From: Pseudanabaena cinerea FACHB-1277
Lineage (GTDB): Bacteria > Cyanobacteriota > Cyanobacteriia > Pseudanabaenales > Pseudanabaenaceae
Assembly: GCF_014696345.1 (NCBI RefSeq)
Contig: NZ_JACJPY010000007.1
Span: 1 to 64,000, forward strand
Direction: 5' to 3'
DNA: 64,000 bases
Positions within the stretch are counted from its first letter, which is position 1. Every line of letters begins with the position of its first letter. Position numbers and translations under genes: made by a program. Below the pieces are notes generated by a model, which was given only the letters and a program-made list of their open reading frames with translations, did not search any database and was not told the origin of the DNA. This document shows positions 9,110 to 17,931 of the stretch, one piece after another.

Positions 9110-9622
9110 CTATTCCTCTAGTAAGCTTCTCAACATCCATGCCGTCTTTTCATGGACTTGCAAACGCTGGGTTAGTAGGTCGGCAGTTGGTTCGTCATTG
9201 GCAGTTTCAGCGATCGGGAAAATTGAACGGGCTGTTCTGACGACTGCCTCTTGACCTTCCACCAATAGCTTAATCATTTCTGTTGCCTTCGGCACGCCCT
9301 CAGTCTCAGGTATCGAAGAAAGGCTGGCATAGGCGGAATATGTACCAGGGGCGGGTAAACCGAGGGAACGAATGCGCTCAGCAATCAGGTCAACGGCAAG
9401 GGCTAGCTCCGTATATTGCGCCTCAAACATCAGGTGCAGGGTGTTAAACATTGGACCTGTGACATTCCAATGAAAATTATGGGTTTTGAGGTAGAGGGTA
9501 TAGGTGTCTGCCAATAGGCGCGACAGTCCATTGGCGATCGCAGTGCGATGTTCTTCAGAAATGCCAATATTAATTAAGCCCGTTGAATCTTTATCGGTAG
9601 CTTTGTCCTTGTTTTTGCCCAT
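9110..9622 (-). CDS. dps: Dps family ferritin-like DNA-protection protein
   Basis: 170 residues, normal for Dps. The ferroxidase signature is clear: [16 protein letters not shown] followed by [23 protein letters not shown], with the conserved His, Asp and Glu that form the inter-subunit iron site, then four-helix-bundle helices to the end. Dps dodecamers oxidise and store ferrous iron with peroxide and protect DNA in stress and starvation. The Lys/Asp-rich N-terminus ([13 protein letters not shown]) could be a DNA-binding tail. The gene is first in a likely two-gene unit with the CruG-like glycosyltransferase six bases downstream; coupling an oxidative-stress protein to carotenoid modification would make sense but is inference. 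Confidence 0.93.
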   Translation of the reverse strand: MGKNKDKATDKDSTGLINIGISEEHRTAIANGLSRLLADTYTLYLKTHNFHWNVTGPMFNTLHLMFEAQYTELALAVDLIAERIRSLGLPAPGTYSAYASLSSIPETEGVPKATEMIKLLVEGQEAVVRTARSIFPIAETANDEPTADLLTQRLQVHEKTAWMLRSLLEE

Positions 9623-9727
9623 ATCAGTCTTTTTTCTAGTTACGCTATGAGTTAGACCATGATTATATAGCGATCGCCAGTATAGTTACCGCAATTTGCG
9701 TTCAATCCTTGCTATAAACAGAATGGG

Positions 9728-9750
9728 GGGGCAACACAAAGCGCTGCCCC
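9728..9750 (-). terminator. Possible terminator of the 9765-10450 pair
   Basis: Stem GGGGCA/TGCCCC with an 11-base loop just past the stop of the minus-strand gene 9765-10100. No clear T-run follows on the minus strand, so termination is uncertain. Confidence 0.35.
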
Positions 9751-9764
9751 TCCCCTCGTTTTGT

Positions 9765-10100
9765 TTAATACTCAATGGTCATACTCTCATAGCTGACCCC
9801 ATGCACCACCTGCACCCGTTCCTTGGGCTTAGCTTTGATCTTGTTAATAAACTGTGCCTCTGACATTTCCGCACTTATTGCATTATTTTCCACATCGCTA
9901 TCTAATTGAGCAAGGCTGCGATCGAGTTCTGCAAGGCGATTCATAATCTGTTGTTGGCGATCGCTTACCCTCACTAACTCCTCCTGCAAGCGCTCCTTTT
10001 CATTAGCCAGTTGATGCATCTGGATATACAACGCCGATGGCGACTTTCGCAAGGGCATAGAACGCAACTTAGGCTGAATCGGGCGGCGAGAAATGCTCAT
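9765..10100 (-). CDS. Small coiled-coil protein, possibly GvpV-like
   Basis: 111 residues: a basic N-terminus (SRRPIQPKLRSMPLRKSPS), then a heptad-rich coil (about 30-75, QLANEKERLQEELVRVSDRQ), then a short tail. The arrangement, basic leader plus MHQLANEKERLQEEL coil, faintly recalls the accessory gas-vesicle protein GvpV, but no gvpA or other gvp gene lies in the window, so the name is not used. It starts five bases after the stop of the upstream membrane protein gene (10106-10450), implying one transcript and perhaps a shared role. Confidence 0.55.
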   Translation of the reverse strand: MSISRRPIQPKLRSMPLRKSPSALYIQMHQLANEKERLQEELVRVSDRQQQIMNRLAELDRSLAQLDSDVENNAISAEMSEAQFINKIKAKPKERVQVVHGVSYESMTIEY

Positions 10101-10105
10101 GATAT

Positions 10106-10450
10106 TTAAACCTTGGGGGTTGGATCAAAGAATACTTTATACAAGATGAAACCCACTAGCGCCATAATACCGATAGAGATGGCGGCGGTCACTAATTTAA
10201 ACACAAAATTCAAGAGTGTAAAGGCAACTAAGCCAATCACTACAATCGCTGCCACTTTGGTTGCACCCGTGAGGCTGTTTACCCAGGCAATTAGGCTGCC
10301 TAGCCCAGTTTTTGCGGCTTCCACGCTCTGCCCCACAGCCACAAACTCTGGCTCCGCCCGTTTGTCTGGTTCGGGGTTCGCTTTTTGTTTCCCCATGACT
10401 TCGCGCTCTAGCTCACGAAAACGTTCTTCGAGGTTATCGGTTTGACTCAT
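10106..10450 (-). CDS. Small membrane protein with N-terminal coiled coil, unknown
   Basis: 114 residues from the ATG at 10450 (a TTG at 10465 would add five). An acidic helical N-terminus (NLEERFRELEREVMGKQ) is followed by two adjacent hydrophobic segments (about 65-80 and 85-105), which include VAAIVVIGLVAFTLLNFVF and ISIGIMALVGFILYKVFF. It is probably anchored in a membrane with the coil in the cytoplasm. No family is recognised. Five bases separate it from the next gene on the same strand (9765-10100), also a small coiled-coil protein. Confidence 0.6.
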   Translation of the reverse strand: MSQTDNLEERFRELEREVMGKQKANPEPDKRAEPEFVAVGQSVEAAKTGLGSLIAWVNSLTGATKVAAIVVIGLVAFTLLNFVFKLVTAAISIGIMALVGFILYKVFFDPTPKV

Positions 10451-10546
10451 AGCCACAATGATCAAGAAACTATGCTTTATTGTACTGCAAATTTACATCA
10501 GCATCCTCGCGCTGTATATTCATGTGTAAACCCAAAGCGATGGGCA

Positions 10547-10651
10547 TAGGGCTTATGCGAAATAGCCAAAACTATAGCCAAAGCTATGGACAATTCATGA
10601 ACTGCCCATAGACAAAAAATCAGGGTTGTCAGTTCTTTTGCGTCAGTCTTC
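10547..10651. repeat. MITE-like element, family A copy 2
   Basis: A diverged relative of 6175-6266: left end TAGGGCTTATGCGAAA, right end TTTTGCGTCAGTCTTC, internal near-palindrome (14-base arms, 12 matching) around TTCATGAA at 10594-10601, and the shared string ATCAGGG. It sits about 40 bases upstream of the NurA-domain gene and so may carry part of its promoter. Confidence 0.6.
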
Positions 10652-10689
10652 AGGAAAACTGCTATGGGTCTGATCTTTCAATTATTACT

Positions 10690-11757
10690 ATGATTGCTGA
10701 TATTCCAAGATCGTTAAATGCTAATTTTTGGACTGAATATAACATTCGCCTAGAACCTTGGGGAATGGATTATGACGCGCCCGTGAGTGTCAATGCTGAG
10801 GATGTCAGTAAGGATTCTGTAAATACAGAGGTTGAGCATGGCAACGGCTCTTGGCAGAGTATTCGTAACGCGATCGCGCCAGCACTGCCTAATCAAATTC
10901 TCTTCATCGATGGTCGGTTACGATTGGATGCAAGGTTTTTGGGTAGAAGTGCTGACGAGATCCTTTACGGAGCCTTTGCCACGATCGCGGTGGGGGCAGT
11001 GTTAGTAGATCGCACCATTAGCCGTGCTAAATGTGTTGCCACAGAAGTTAAGCGCATCATTGCCCTTGGCGGTGGTCTGGCGGCTCCTATTACCGAGATC
11101 CCCTGTCCTGAGACTGGACGCGGCATCTTGAAATACGATCATTGCCTCACTGACAATAGCAATGAGCCTGATACGCCTTCACAAATTGTCCAAAGTGCCA
11201 TGCTTGATGAAGAACTTCGCATTGCCAATAAGCTCTCCCTTGACGACAGCATCCTAGACAAAGATACCCTGATCGTCCGTGATGGGCCCTTACTCTATCG
11301 GGTCTATCAAACGCCCAACGTGACCATTGGCTATGTAAAAACGATGGGTAAGTCCTATCTCAAAGGTGAGCAAGCGCAGGTGCTGCGATCGCTACAGGTC
11401 GGAGAACGCACCCCTATGTTCCGCATTTGCCATAGCAATGGCTCTAACCTCAGTTGGTATTTGCGATCGGGCAATGTGAATATTGGCTATAGGCAAATGG
11501 GATATCACGATTTACATGGCATTGTTCGCATAGATCTTGATGGCAGTATTGATATTGATCGCGCCCAAGCGATCGCCGATCAAAGCACCTATCTCGTTCC
11601 ACAATATGCTTCGCACCCAATTCGTGATCCACGTGCGCCCCAAAATTTAACCCCAGTTGGTGCATTGGAAAAGGAACTCGGTCGCCGTATGGGTAGCCGA
11701 GAATTGATCTCCCGCCGTCTGCGAAGCTTCTTAGCACAAACTAATTCAGCGCTATAG
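10690..11757 (+). CDS. NurA-domain nuclease-like protein
   Basis: 355 residues. NurA-type features: FIDGRLRLDARFLG (about 72-85), where the DG resembles the first metal-binding Asp; RDGPLLYRVYQ (about 198-208), a second Asp; IGYVKTMGKSYL; and the C-terminal block with HPIRDPRAPQNLTPVGALE and RMGSRELISRRLRSFL that closes NurA domains. NurA is a 5'-3' nuclease that in archaea works with the HerA translocase in DNA end resection; bacterial homologues exist, and no herA is adjacent here. Activity is inferred from family only. The gene is isolated, converging with the 11764-13551 gene across six bases with no visible terminator. Confidence 0.7.
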   Translation: MIADIPRSLNANFWTEYNIRLEPWGMDYDAPVSVNAEDVSKDSVNTEVEHGNGSWQSIRNAIAPALPNQILFIDGRLRLDARFLGRSADEILYGAFATIAVGAVLVDRTISRAKCVATEVKRIIALGGGLAAPITEIPCPETGRGILKYDHCLTDNSNEPDTPSQIVQSAMLDEELRIANKLSLDDSILDKDTLIVRDGPLLYRVYQTPNVTIGYVKTMGKSYLKGEQAQVLRSLQVGERTPMFRICHSNGSNLSWYLRSGNVNIGYRQMGYHDLHGIVRIDLDGSIDIDRAQAIADQSTYLVPQYASHPIRDPRAPQNLTPVGALEKELGRRMGSRELISRRLRSFLAQTNSAL

Positions 11758-11763
11758 CGGGTT

Positions 11764-13551
11764 TCACTTCGCCCTAGGCAAAATCAAAATCGATTTAATT
11801 AATCTCACGCACTTCTGCCAAAATGCAATGATGAAGTTTTCGCATTTGAGAATCACTTGATCTAGCCAAAAGATTGCATCCATTACAGGGTTAGCCGCAT
11901 ATCCCCATAGAGTTGCCTTTGCCTCAAGCCATGCTCTTAGGGGGCGATCGCTGTTTGGCATTTTCGATTGCGCCACTTCTTCTTCGGTGAAATATAAACT
12001 GCCATCCAGACGGTCTTGATAAATTTGGCTGGTAGTAGTTTCACAATTTTGTAACTCGCCCGAAGAATTAATTGCCGCAGGATTGCTTACATTCATGGAC
12101 TTCGTGAAGGCTGGTGATTCATATTCCAACGGCAATGGCCAAGGACCTTGATCGTCACCGAAAACATCTTCCATTGTTAGCCAAGCTTCATCCGTTGGGG
12201 CAAGATCGTTGGCTTCATCTAAAGTTCGCCGCGATCGCTGTTTGTCAAAGAAGTAGGCGATCGCCTGTACGATCAAATTTCGCAAATTTTCTAATTTTTG
12301 CTCGATTTGCAAATAGTCTTGAGACTCATTAGATATATGATTTATATCTTGGTTAACAGTATTAGCAAGATCCTTTGGTGCAACGTTTTTCAAGGAGGAT
12401 GTTGAGTCTAGCTTTGCTTGATCAACTGCATTGTCAAATGCACGGTCATTAGCCATATTTGCGCGATCACCCGTTAGAGATCGCTTACCAATAAAATAGT
12501 CAATAGCCGCCGCTATCAGTTGTCTAATTCTTTCGAGATTAGAATTTACCGCCAATTGATTACGCTCTTGCAGAGAATTAATTTCTTGAATATCTTCATT
12601 TAATTTGCTTGAGGAAATTGGCTGATCGGTTGGCAATAAGTTAGGAATAGCTGCTTTTATAGTTGGACTTTGATTGGAGTTAGAATTAAGCTCTTGATTG
12701 GAGTTTAAATCAGAAACAGAATCTTGACTTTGATCAATTGCTTTAGTAGATTGAGCGCCAAAAAAATAGGCGATCGCTGCCTCAATTATTTTTCGCAACT
12801 CCTCTAGTCTATTATTTTTACCTAGGGTGAATTTCTGATATAGGCTATTGATTAGATTAACTTCGTCAATCTTTGTTAAGTCTGGATTAGATTGATTTAA
12901 TTCATTTATAACTATCTTGTTTTCATTGTTTTCATTGTTTCTGCTTTTACCTATTCTTTTTTCAACTTCTTGCTCCCAGATTTTACTAAATAATTGATTA
13001 GCGATCCACTTAGCAAGATTTGGATCTAGATCCTGCGGATCGTTATCATTTAAGTCGCCTACCTTAACGACATGATCGCTTGTTCTCTTGGCGATCGCAC
13101 TAATTTTTTGATCTATTCCTTGATCTATTTTGGATTTGGTGATTTCTATCCAATTGATCAACCTTGAGAGGGGACGCAATAAAAGTGGTATCTGCGAGAG
13201 ATTTTCTAAATTATCCAGCCCTCTCAAATCAACGTCTTGCTGAGAGTCTAGCAATGGAGTAGAAATTTCCGTTCCATTAATATCTCTATTAATACTCTGC
13301 TCATTCCCATGCAGTTCCCTATTATCTGCCTGTTGCAAGCCCCGTAATGCCTTCTTCGCAGATTTACTGAGCAAATATACAGGGTAAAGGGCGGCTCTAG
13401 CGGCTTGGTAAGCAATTAATTGAGGTAATTCGCGAATTTGTCCTAACTGCTGATCAAGGGCGCGATCAAGTAATCTCCTTGCGTTACGTCCCAGTCGGAC
13501 AGGCAAGGATTGCTCAATCCAGTTAAATAGTCGACTTTGAAATCTTGGCAT
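11764..13551 (-). CDS. Large unknown protein with three internal LRxLIxxAIxYFF repeats
   Basis: 595 residues from the ATG at 13551; the frame extends 30 codons further to 13641, but MPRFQSRLFNWIEQSLP is a better N-terminus and the extension is Cys-rich and unlike the rest. A basic, partly amphipathic N-terminus is followed by long Asn/Gln/Ser-rich linkers. Three copies of one short helical motif stand out: LEELRKIIEAAIAYFFG, LERIRQLIAAAIDYFIG and LENLRNLIVQAIAYFFD (about residues 248, 338 and 418 of the shorter form), each about 85 residues apart. A fourth hydrophobic helix-like segment occurs at the C-terminus. No family recognised; the amphipathic repeats could bind membrane or pack together. 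It is divergent from the neighbouring flavoprotein gene (13660). Confidence 0.65.
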   Translation of the reverse strand: MPRFQSRLFNWIEQSLPVRLGRNARRLLDRALDQQLGQIRELPQLIAYQAARAALYPVYLLSKSAKKALRGLQQADNRELHGNEQSINRDINGTEISTPLLDSQQDVDLRGLDNLENLSQIPLLLRPLSRLINWIEITKSKIDQGIDQKISAIAKRTSDHVVKVGDLNDNDPQDLDPNLAKWIANQLFSKIWEQEVEKRIGKSRNNENNENKIVINELNQSNPDLTKIDEVNLINSLYQKFTLGKNNRLEELRKIIEAAIAYFFGAQSTKAIDQSQDSVSDLNSNQELNSNSNQSPTIKAAIPNLLPTDQPISSSKLNEDIQEINSLQERNQLAVNSNLERIRQLIAAAIDYFIGKRSLTGDRANMANDRAFDNAVDQAKLDSTSSLKNVAPKDLANTVNQDINHISNESQDYLQIEQKLENLRNLIVQAIAYFFDKQRSRRTLDEANDLAPTDEAWLTMEDVFGDDQGPWPLPLEYESPAFTKSMNVSNPAAINSSGELQNCETTTSQIYQDRLDGSLYFTEEEVAQSKMPNSDRPLRAWLEAKATLWGYAANPVMDAIFWLDQVILKCENFIIAFWQKCVRLIKSILILPRAK

Positions 13552-13659
13552 AGTGATTATGATTGCAGATTTGACAGCACAAGTACAACTTGCAATACAA
13601 TGAATTAGGTTACAATCTATACAAATTTTTTGTACTTTCATTAAAAAACAATATTATCT

Positions 13660-14790
13660 ATGTACGACTGCATTGTTGTGGGCGCAGGTCCATCAGGTGG
13701 CTCCGCCGCCTATCACTTGGCAAAGCGTGGGCGATCAGTTTTATTGCTAGAAAAGGAAGCCCTGCCGCGCTATAAGCCCTGTGGCGGTGGTGTTTCGCCG
13801 ATGGTGCAGCAATGGTTTGACTTTGACTTTGCACCTGCGGTATCCCTCACGATCAGTCAGATTCGCTATACATGGCAAATGGGTGAGCCTGAAATTGTCG
13901 ATCTTGCCAATCTAGAACCAGTGTGGATGGTGCGCCGCGATGTTTTCGATCATTACCTTGTGCAGCAGGGGCAGAAACTAGGTGTGGAATTGCGCGATCG
14001 CACACTTGTTAAAGGAGTTGAATGGAAGGGCGATCGCTGGCTAGTTACGACAGAACATGAGGTTTTGGCAGCCAAGTATGTGATCGGGGCAGATGGGGCT
14101 AGAGGCTCAATGGCAAAATGGCTAGGCTTTAAGGAACGCAAATGTCGCATGGGAGCCGCCCTCGAAGTGGAAGCACCGCAGGTTAACCCCGATGTCACCG
14201 CCGCGCACTTTGATTTTGGTGGAGTCCAAAATGGCTATATCTGGAATTTCCCCAAGGCTGATGGCTATTCTATTGGCGCTGGTACATTTATCGGTGGTGA
14301 GAAACAGAACCTTAAAGAGATAACTGCTAAATATGCTCAACAATTTGGGATTGATATCACTTCCATTAAGCAATTTGGGCATCCCATTTGTCTCTGGGAT
14401 GGCAATCAAGCTCTACATACGCAAAATGCGGTGATTACGGGCGAATCGGCTTGTATTGTCGATCCGTTTACGGCTGAGGGAATTCGTCCTTCATTGCTCA
14501 CAGGGATGTATGCGGCGCAGGCAGTTGATGAGGCGATCGCAGGTAATGCTGACGCACTCAAGCAATATACTCTCAAAATTCAAGAGGAATGGGGCGAAGA
14601 TATGGTGTGGGCGCAGCGTATCGCCAACCTATTTTATCGTGTCCCCAGTTTTGCTTACAAAATTGGCGTGAAGCGCCCCAGTGCCACCCAGCGCATGGGC
14701 AAGATTCTATGCGGCGAAATGCGCTATCGTGATGTTGCATCTTCAGCAATCAAAAAGTTAACTAAGGGTTTAATTCCTGGAATGGGTTAG
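13660..14790 (+). CDS. Geranylgeranyl reductase family FAD-dependent oxidoreductase
   Basis: 376 residues. N-terminal dinucleotide fold VVGAGPSGGSAAYHLAKRG (6-24) with acidic end LLLEKE, the PRYKPCGGGVS motif typical of geranylgeranyl-reductase (GGR) relatives, and the second FAD motif VIGADGARGSMAK (about 141). The C-terminal region has GESACIVDPFTAEGIRPSL, the FAD-ribityl-binding GD/GE segment. GGRs saturate isoprenoid chains (for example in chlorophyll phytol), but the family also includes many cyanobacterial paralogues with unknown substrates, so this is not called chlP; ChlP is longer and has a different N-terminal motif. A MITE begins seven bases after the stop. Confidence 0.82.
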   Translation: MYDCIVVGAGPSGGSAAYHLAKRGRSVLLLEKEALPRYKPCGGGVSPMVQQWFDFDFAPAVSLTISQIRYTWQMGEPEIVDLANLEPVWMVRRDVFDHYLVQQGQKLGVELRDRTLVKGVEWKGDRWLVTTEHEVLAAKYVIGADGARGSMAKWLGFKERKCRMGAALEVEAPQVNPDVTAAHFDFGGVQNGYIWNFPKADGYSIGAGTFIGGEKQNLKEITAKYAQQFGIDITSIKQFGHPICLWDGNQALHTQNAVITGESACIVDPFTAEGIRPSLLTGMYAAQAVDEAIAGNADALKQYTLKIQEEWGEDMVWAQRIANLFYRVPSFAYKIGVKRPSATQRMGKILCGEMRYRDVASSAIKKLTKGLIPGMG

Positions 14791-14797
14791 TTAAGGG

Positions 14798-14971
14798 TTT
14801 AGATCTCCGACTTTTTCTAGGTAATTAGCCCATCGTAATTAAAACCCAAAACTAGAAGCTATACCGACTGTTTAGTGTGTGGGACGGCTTTCTAGTCTTT
14901 CAGTTTACTTATGCCTAGCGACCTAATCACCAATTAGTTTTCGCAATCACATAAAAAGTCGGAAATCTAAA
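14798..14971. repeat. MITE-like element, family B (174 bp, 19-bp ends)
   Basis: Terminal inverted repeats TTTAGATCTCCGACTTTTT (14798-14816) and, on the other strand at 14953-14971, TTTAGATTTCCGACTTTTT, matching at 18 of 19. No ORF inside. It fills most of the gap between the flavoprotein gene and the GT4 gene and contains a copy of a structured motif (14847-14922) also found at 42789-42870. Confidence 0.75.
14847..14922 (+). repeat. Dispersed structured motif, copy 1
   Basis: It starts CAAAACTA and ends ATGCCTAGC, with GGCTTTCT in the middle. ACTAGAAGC can pair with GCTTTCTAGT (one bulge). The same blocks in the same order occur at 42789-42870. It may be an internal part of a repeat or a structured RNA. 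Confidence 0.4.
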
Positions 14972-15013
14972 TTTCTAAACTTCTAATTTTTTCTTTTGCT
15001 GACCCATTCAATT

Positions 15014-16114
15014 ATGATTTCTCAAAAAGCACCTAAAAAGCTTCTATTTCTATCCACTCCCGTTGGGGCGTTAGGCTCAGGCATAGGTGGTGGTGTAGAA
15101 CTAACTTTGCAGAATGCGGCTAAGGCTTTAATGGCTAAAGGACATTCCGTGGAAATTGTTGCGCCAGAGGGTTCAGTTACCAGTGTTGCCAAGCTTACAG
15201 CGATCGCTGGTACGTTGCAAACATCCGCCCAAACTCAAGTTGGCGCAGATGCTGTAGTTCTTCCCAAAGACTCAGTTCTCGAAAATATGTGGAGTTATGC
15301 AAGGGAAGTACAAGATCAATTTGATCTCTTGTTTAATTTTGCCTATGACTGGCTGCCACTATATCTTACGCCTTTTCTAAATACCCCAGTTGCCCATTGG
15401 ATTAGTATGTCTTCCCTATCGCCTGTGATGGATGAGATGGTCAGTAAATTGGTACAAATCCGTCCGCAAGCGATCGCTGTGAATACTCGCGCCTGTGCCG
15501 ACACCTTTAGGGCAGGCGATCGCCTGATGATCATGGGCAAGGGCATTGATATTAATGATTATCAATTTGTCGCCAAGCCATCTTCACCCAAACTAGCATG
15601 GGTGGGCAGAATTTCGCCCGAAAAAGGATTGGAAGATGCGGCAAAAACGGCGCAAAAAACAGGATTACCCCTACATATATTTGGGCTAATTCAGGATTAT
15701 CACTATTGGTCAGAAATTCAAACCACCTTTGCTGATGCTCAATTGCATTACGAAGGATTTCTCTCCACCCATGATTTACAATATAAACTAGGACAATGTA
15801 GCGCATTGTTAATGACTCCACGCTGGATCGAGGCATTTGGCAATGCGGCGATCGAGGCATTTGCCTGTGGTGTACCTGTGATTTCCTATCGCAGTGGCGG
15901 CTTAACCGAAATTGTGCGCGATCGCCACACTGGTTTTCTGGTCGATATGGGGAATGTGTCAGGGCTGATTAGCTCTGTAGATCAACTAGATCAAATTGAT
16001 CGCCGCGCCTGTCGCCAACAGGTAGAAGCAGAGTATTCTTTAGAGGTTTGGGGCGATCGCCTAGAGAAATGGTTTGATCAATTAATTGTGCATAGTCCCC
16101 GAAATAAACCGTAA
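15014..16114 (+). CDS. Glycosyltransferase family 4 (GT-B fold)
   Basis: 366 residues from the ATG at 15014; an in-frame TTG at 14996 is less likely. N-terminal GGGVELTLQNAAKALMAKGHSVEIVAP is the acceptor-side Rossmann start of GT4 enzymes; the donor side has LAWVGRISPEKGLEDA (about 195) and the E-x7-E signature in WIEAFGNAAIEAFACGVPVISY (about 277), followed by RSGGLTEIV. Such retaining enzymes transfer sugars from nucleotide donors to lipid or glycan acceptors. No signal or membrane helix, so cytoplasmic or peripheral. Stand-alone gene; acceptor and sugar cannot be told. A stress-hairpin-like repeat and the REC-EAL gene follow. Confidence 0.88.
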   Translation: MISQKAPKKLLFLSTPVGALGSGIGGGVELTLQNAAKALMAKGHSVEIVAPEGSVTSVAKLTAIAGTLQTSAQTQVGADAVVLPKDSVLENMWSYAREVQDQFDLLFNFAYDWLPLYLTPFLNTPVAHWISMSSLSPVMDEMVSKLVQIRPQAIAVNTRACADTFRAGDRLMIMGKGIDINDYQFVAKPSSPKLAWVGRISPEKGLEDAAKTAQKTGLPLHIFGLIQDYHYWSEIQTTFADAQLHYEGFLSTHDLQYKLGQCSALLMTPRWIEAFGNAAIEAFACGVPVISYRSGGLTEIVRDRHTGFLVDMGNVSGLISSVDQLDQIDRRACRQQVEAEYSLEVWGDRLEKWFDQLIVHSPRNKP

Positions 16115-16226
16115 TGCTTTGTATTAAAGGAGAAACAGGAGAGTTGAAAATATTGCAAGGCAGTTTCTCTAAACTTGTTTTAGTTTATTTAATTGTTACA
16201 GCACCTTACGCTTACTCAAAAATCAG

Positions 16227-16271
16227 AAATAGTTTTAAAAGTGTCGCTAAGCAATGCTCTTAAAACTATTT
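16227..16271. repeat. Perfect 12-bp inverted repeat
   Basis: AAATAGTTTTAA (16227-16238) and TTAAAACTATTT (16260-16271) flank a 21-base loop that contains AAGTGTCGC, the string shared with the inverted repeat at 3723-3763. It lies about 50 bases before the REC-EAL gene. No T-run follows. Confidence 0.45.
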
Positions 16272-16319
16272 GTGTACTACTCAAAGCCTCAATAGGCTCT
16301 ATGAAATTCGTTTTATGTA

Positions 16320-17585
16320 ATGAAAAAAAGTAAAGTTACTCTTTTAATAGTCGATGATAATGATTATAACCTCATGATCCTATCCAAGATGTTAGGTAAT
16401 CAGGGTTATCATATTTTAGAAGCCAGATGTGGACTAGATGCGATCACCATTGCAAAATCACGGCAACCAGATTTAATCTTGCTAGATATCCTCATGCCAG
16501 ATGTCAATGGCTATGAAGTTTGTACTACTTTAAAAAATGAAGTGGCAACTCAAAATATACCTATAGTTTTCATTAGTGCTGTAGAAGAACCTAATGAGAA
16601 AGTTGAAGCATTTTCTGTGGGTGGTGTTGATTTTATTAACAAGCCTTTTCAGTTAGTTGAGGTACTAGCGAGAGTAGAAACTCATTTACGATTGAGTTCT
16701 ATGCAGTGCCAGTTAATTGAGCAGGCAAACTTGTTAAAGCTACAAAATATTAGCTTGCAAAGGGAGCTATGCAATATTTCGGGCATTAATCCACGAGAGT
16801 ATGAACGTATCAGTGAAAGTTTTAATAGAAACGAGTTTAAAGTTTTTTATCAACCGATCATAAACTTGCAATCTGGTTTAATCAATGGCTTTGAAGCATT
16901 AATAAGATGGCAACACCCACAAAGAGGATTAGTTTTACCTGCGGAGTTTATTGAGATCATAGAAACAACAGACTTGATTTATGCTGTGGGGCGATGGGTA
17001 ATTAATACTGCCTGTCAGCAATTGCGAATATGGCAAAGCTATTATCCTCATCTTGAAAATTTAACCATAAGTGTAAATGTATCGACTAAGCAGTTGCTTG
17101 AGTTTAATCTAGTAAATTATGTTAGGGAAACACTAAATGAATATAATATTAAACCTCAATGTTTAAAGCTAGAAATCACCGAGAGTACAGTGATGGGCGA
17201 TCGCGATATCACACTCCAAAATTTATATCAGCTTAAGGCATTAGGGCTTAAGTTTTGTATTGATGATTTTGGTACGGGCTATTCATCTTTAAGGCGGCTA
17301 ACTGATTTCCCCATTGATATTTTAAAGATTGATTATTCATTTATTCATAATGCTGAATGGCTGATTGTTAAGGCGATCGCCACCTTAGCATTTAGTTTAG
17401 GCAAGGAAGTTGTGCTAGAAGGAATCGAAACCAATGAACAACTAGAATTACTGAAATCACTTTTCCCTAACTCCTTAGCAATGGTTTATGGTCAAGGATA
17501 CTTATTTGCTCGTCCCCTTGACGCATTTGCTGCCAGTATTTTTCTCGAACAAGCCAAGACAATACCAGACCTAGAAATAGCATAG
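16320..17585 (+). CDS. Response regulator with EAL domain (REC-EAL c-di-GMP phosphodiesterase)
   Basis: 421 residues. Receiver domain 1-120: acidic pair in LLIVDDNDYN, phospho-Asp in LILLDILMPD (about 57), Lys in FINKPFQLVE. A short coil follows, then EAL about 165-410 with GFEALIRWQHP, ISVNVSTKQL, LEITESTVMGD, CIDDFGTGYSSL, LKIDYSFI and VVLEGIETNEQL. The EAL Glu, the ITE Glu, the DD pair, the Lys and the final Glu needed for metal and c-di-GMP hydrolysis are present, so it is predicted active. Phosphorylation probably controls phosphodiesterase activity, lowering c-di-GMP and affecting motility or adhesion. No partner kinase adjacent. The neighbouring tandem repeat begins 15 bases past the stop. 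Confidence 0.93.
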   Translation: MKKSKVTLLIVDDNDYNLMILSKMLGNQGYHILEARCGLDAITIAKSRQPDLILLDILMPDVNGYEVCTTLKNEVATQNIPIVFISAVEEPNEKVEAFSVGGVDFINKPFQLVEVLARVETHLRLSSMQCQLIEQANLLKLQNISLQRELCNISGINPREYERISESFNRNEFKVFYQPIINLQSGLINGFEALIRWQHPQRGLVLPAEFIEIIETTDLIYAVGRWVINTACQQLRIWQSYYPHLENLTISVNVSTKQLLEFNLVNYVRETLNEYNIKPQCLKLEITESTVMGDRDITLQNLYQLKALGLKFCIDDFGTGYSSLRRLTDFPIDILKIDYSFIHNAEWLIVKAIATLAFSLGKEVVLEGIETNEQLELLKSLFPNSLAMVYGQGYLFARPLDAFAASIFLEQAKTIPDLEIA

Positions 17586-17931
17586 AAACGAAAATTAAAT
17601 TACTAGGGTGATTTATTAAGTCGATTTACTAGGGTGATTTACTAAGTCGATAGTCGATCGCAAGGCAATTACAGCTTTATGCAGTAAACCTTAAGTTTTC
17701 AATAAGTTTTCAAGTCTATTTGCAGGGTGAGAGGAAGGTACGCTGTAGAAGCTTATTTTTTTCTGATTTCCTCTAAATTTACAGGTGATGTAGAGCGTTA
17801 TAATAGACAATGAGTAATTATACTTATTTGATCGTCAGGTAATCTTAAGCAATTATAAGTAATTTTCCTATTTTCCGATAAGATTGAACGTAGGATAAAT
17901 TCTTAGATATTTATACGGAGATTATTTTTTT
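17586..17931. other. Intergenic region before psbI
   Basis: 346 bases. It holds a 26-bp tandem duplication at its left end and otherwise AT-rich sequence that should include the psbI promoter; TTATAATAG near 17798-17806 looks like a -10 region, but no TSS can be fixed. No gene is seen. Confidence 0.4.
17601..17652. repeat. Two tandem copies of a 26-bp unit
   Basis: Unit begins TACTAGGGTGATTTA and ends AAGTCGA plus one base; copies at 17601-17626 and 17627-17652 match at 24 of 26 positions. Confidence 0.75.

Noticed and set aside
9765..10450. Gas-vesicle operon fragment
   Set aside because: Only a loose resemblance of the 111-residue coil to GvpV; no gvpA, gvpF, gvpN or others in the window.
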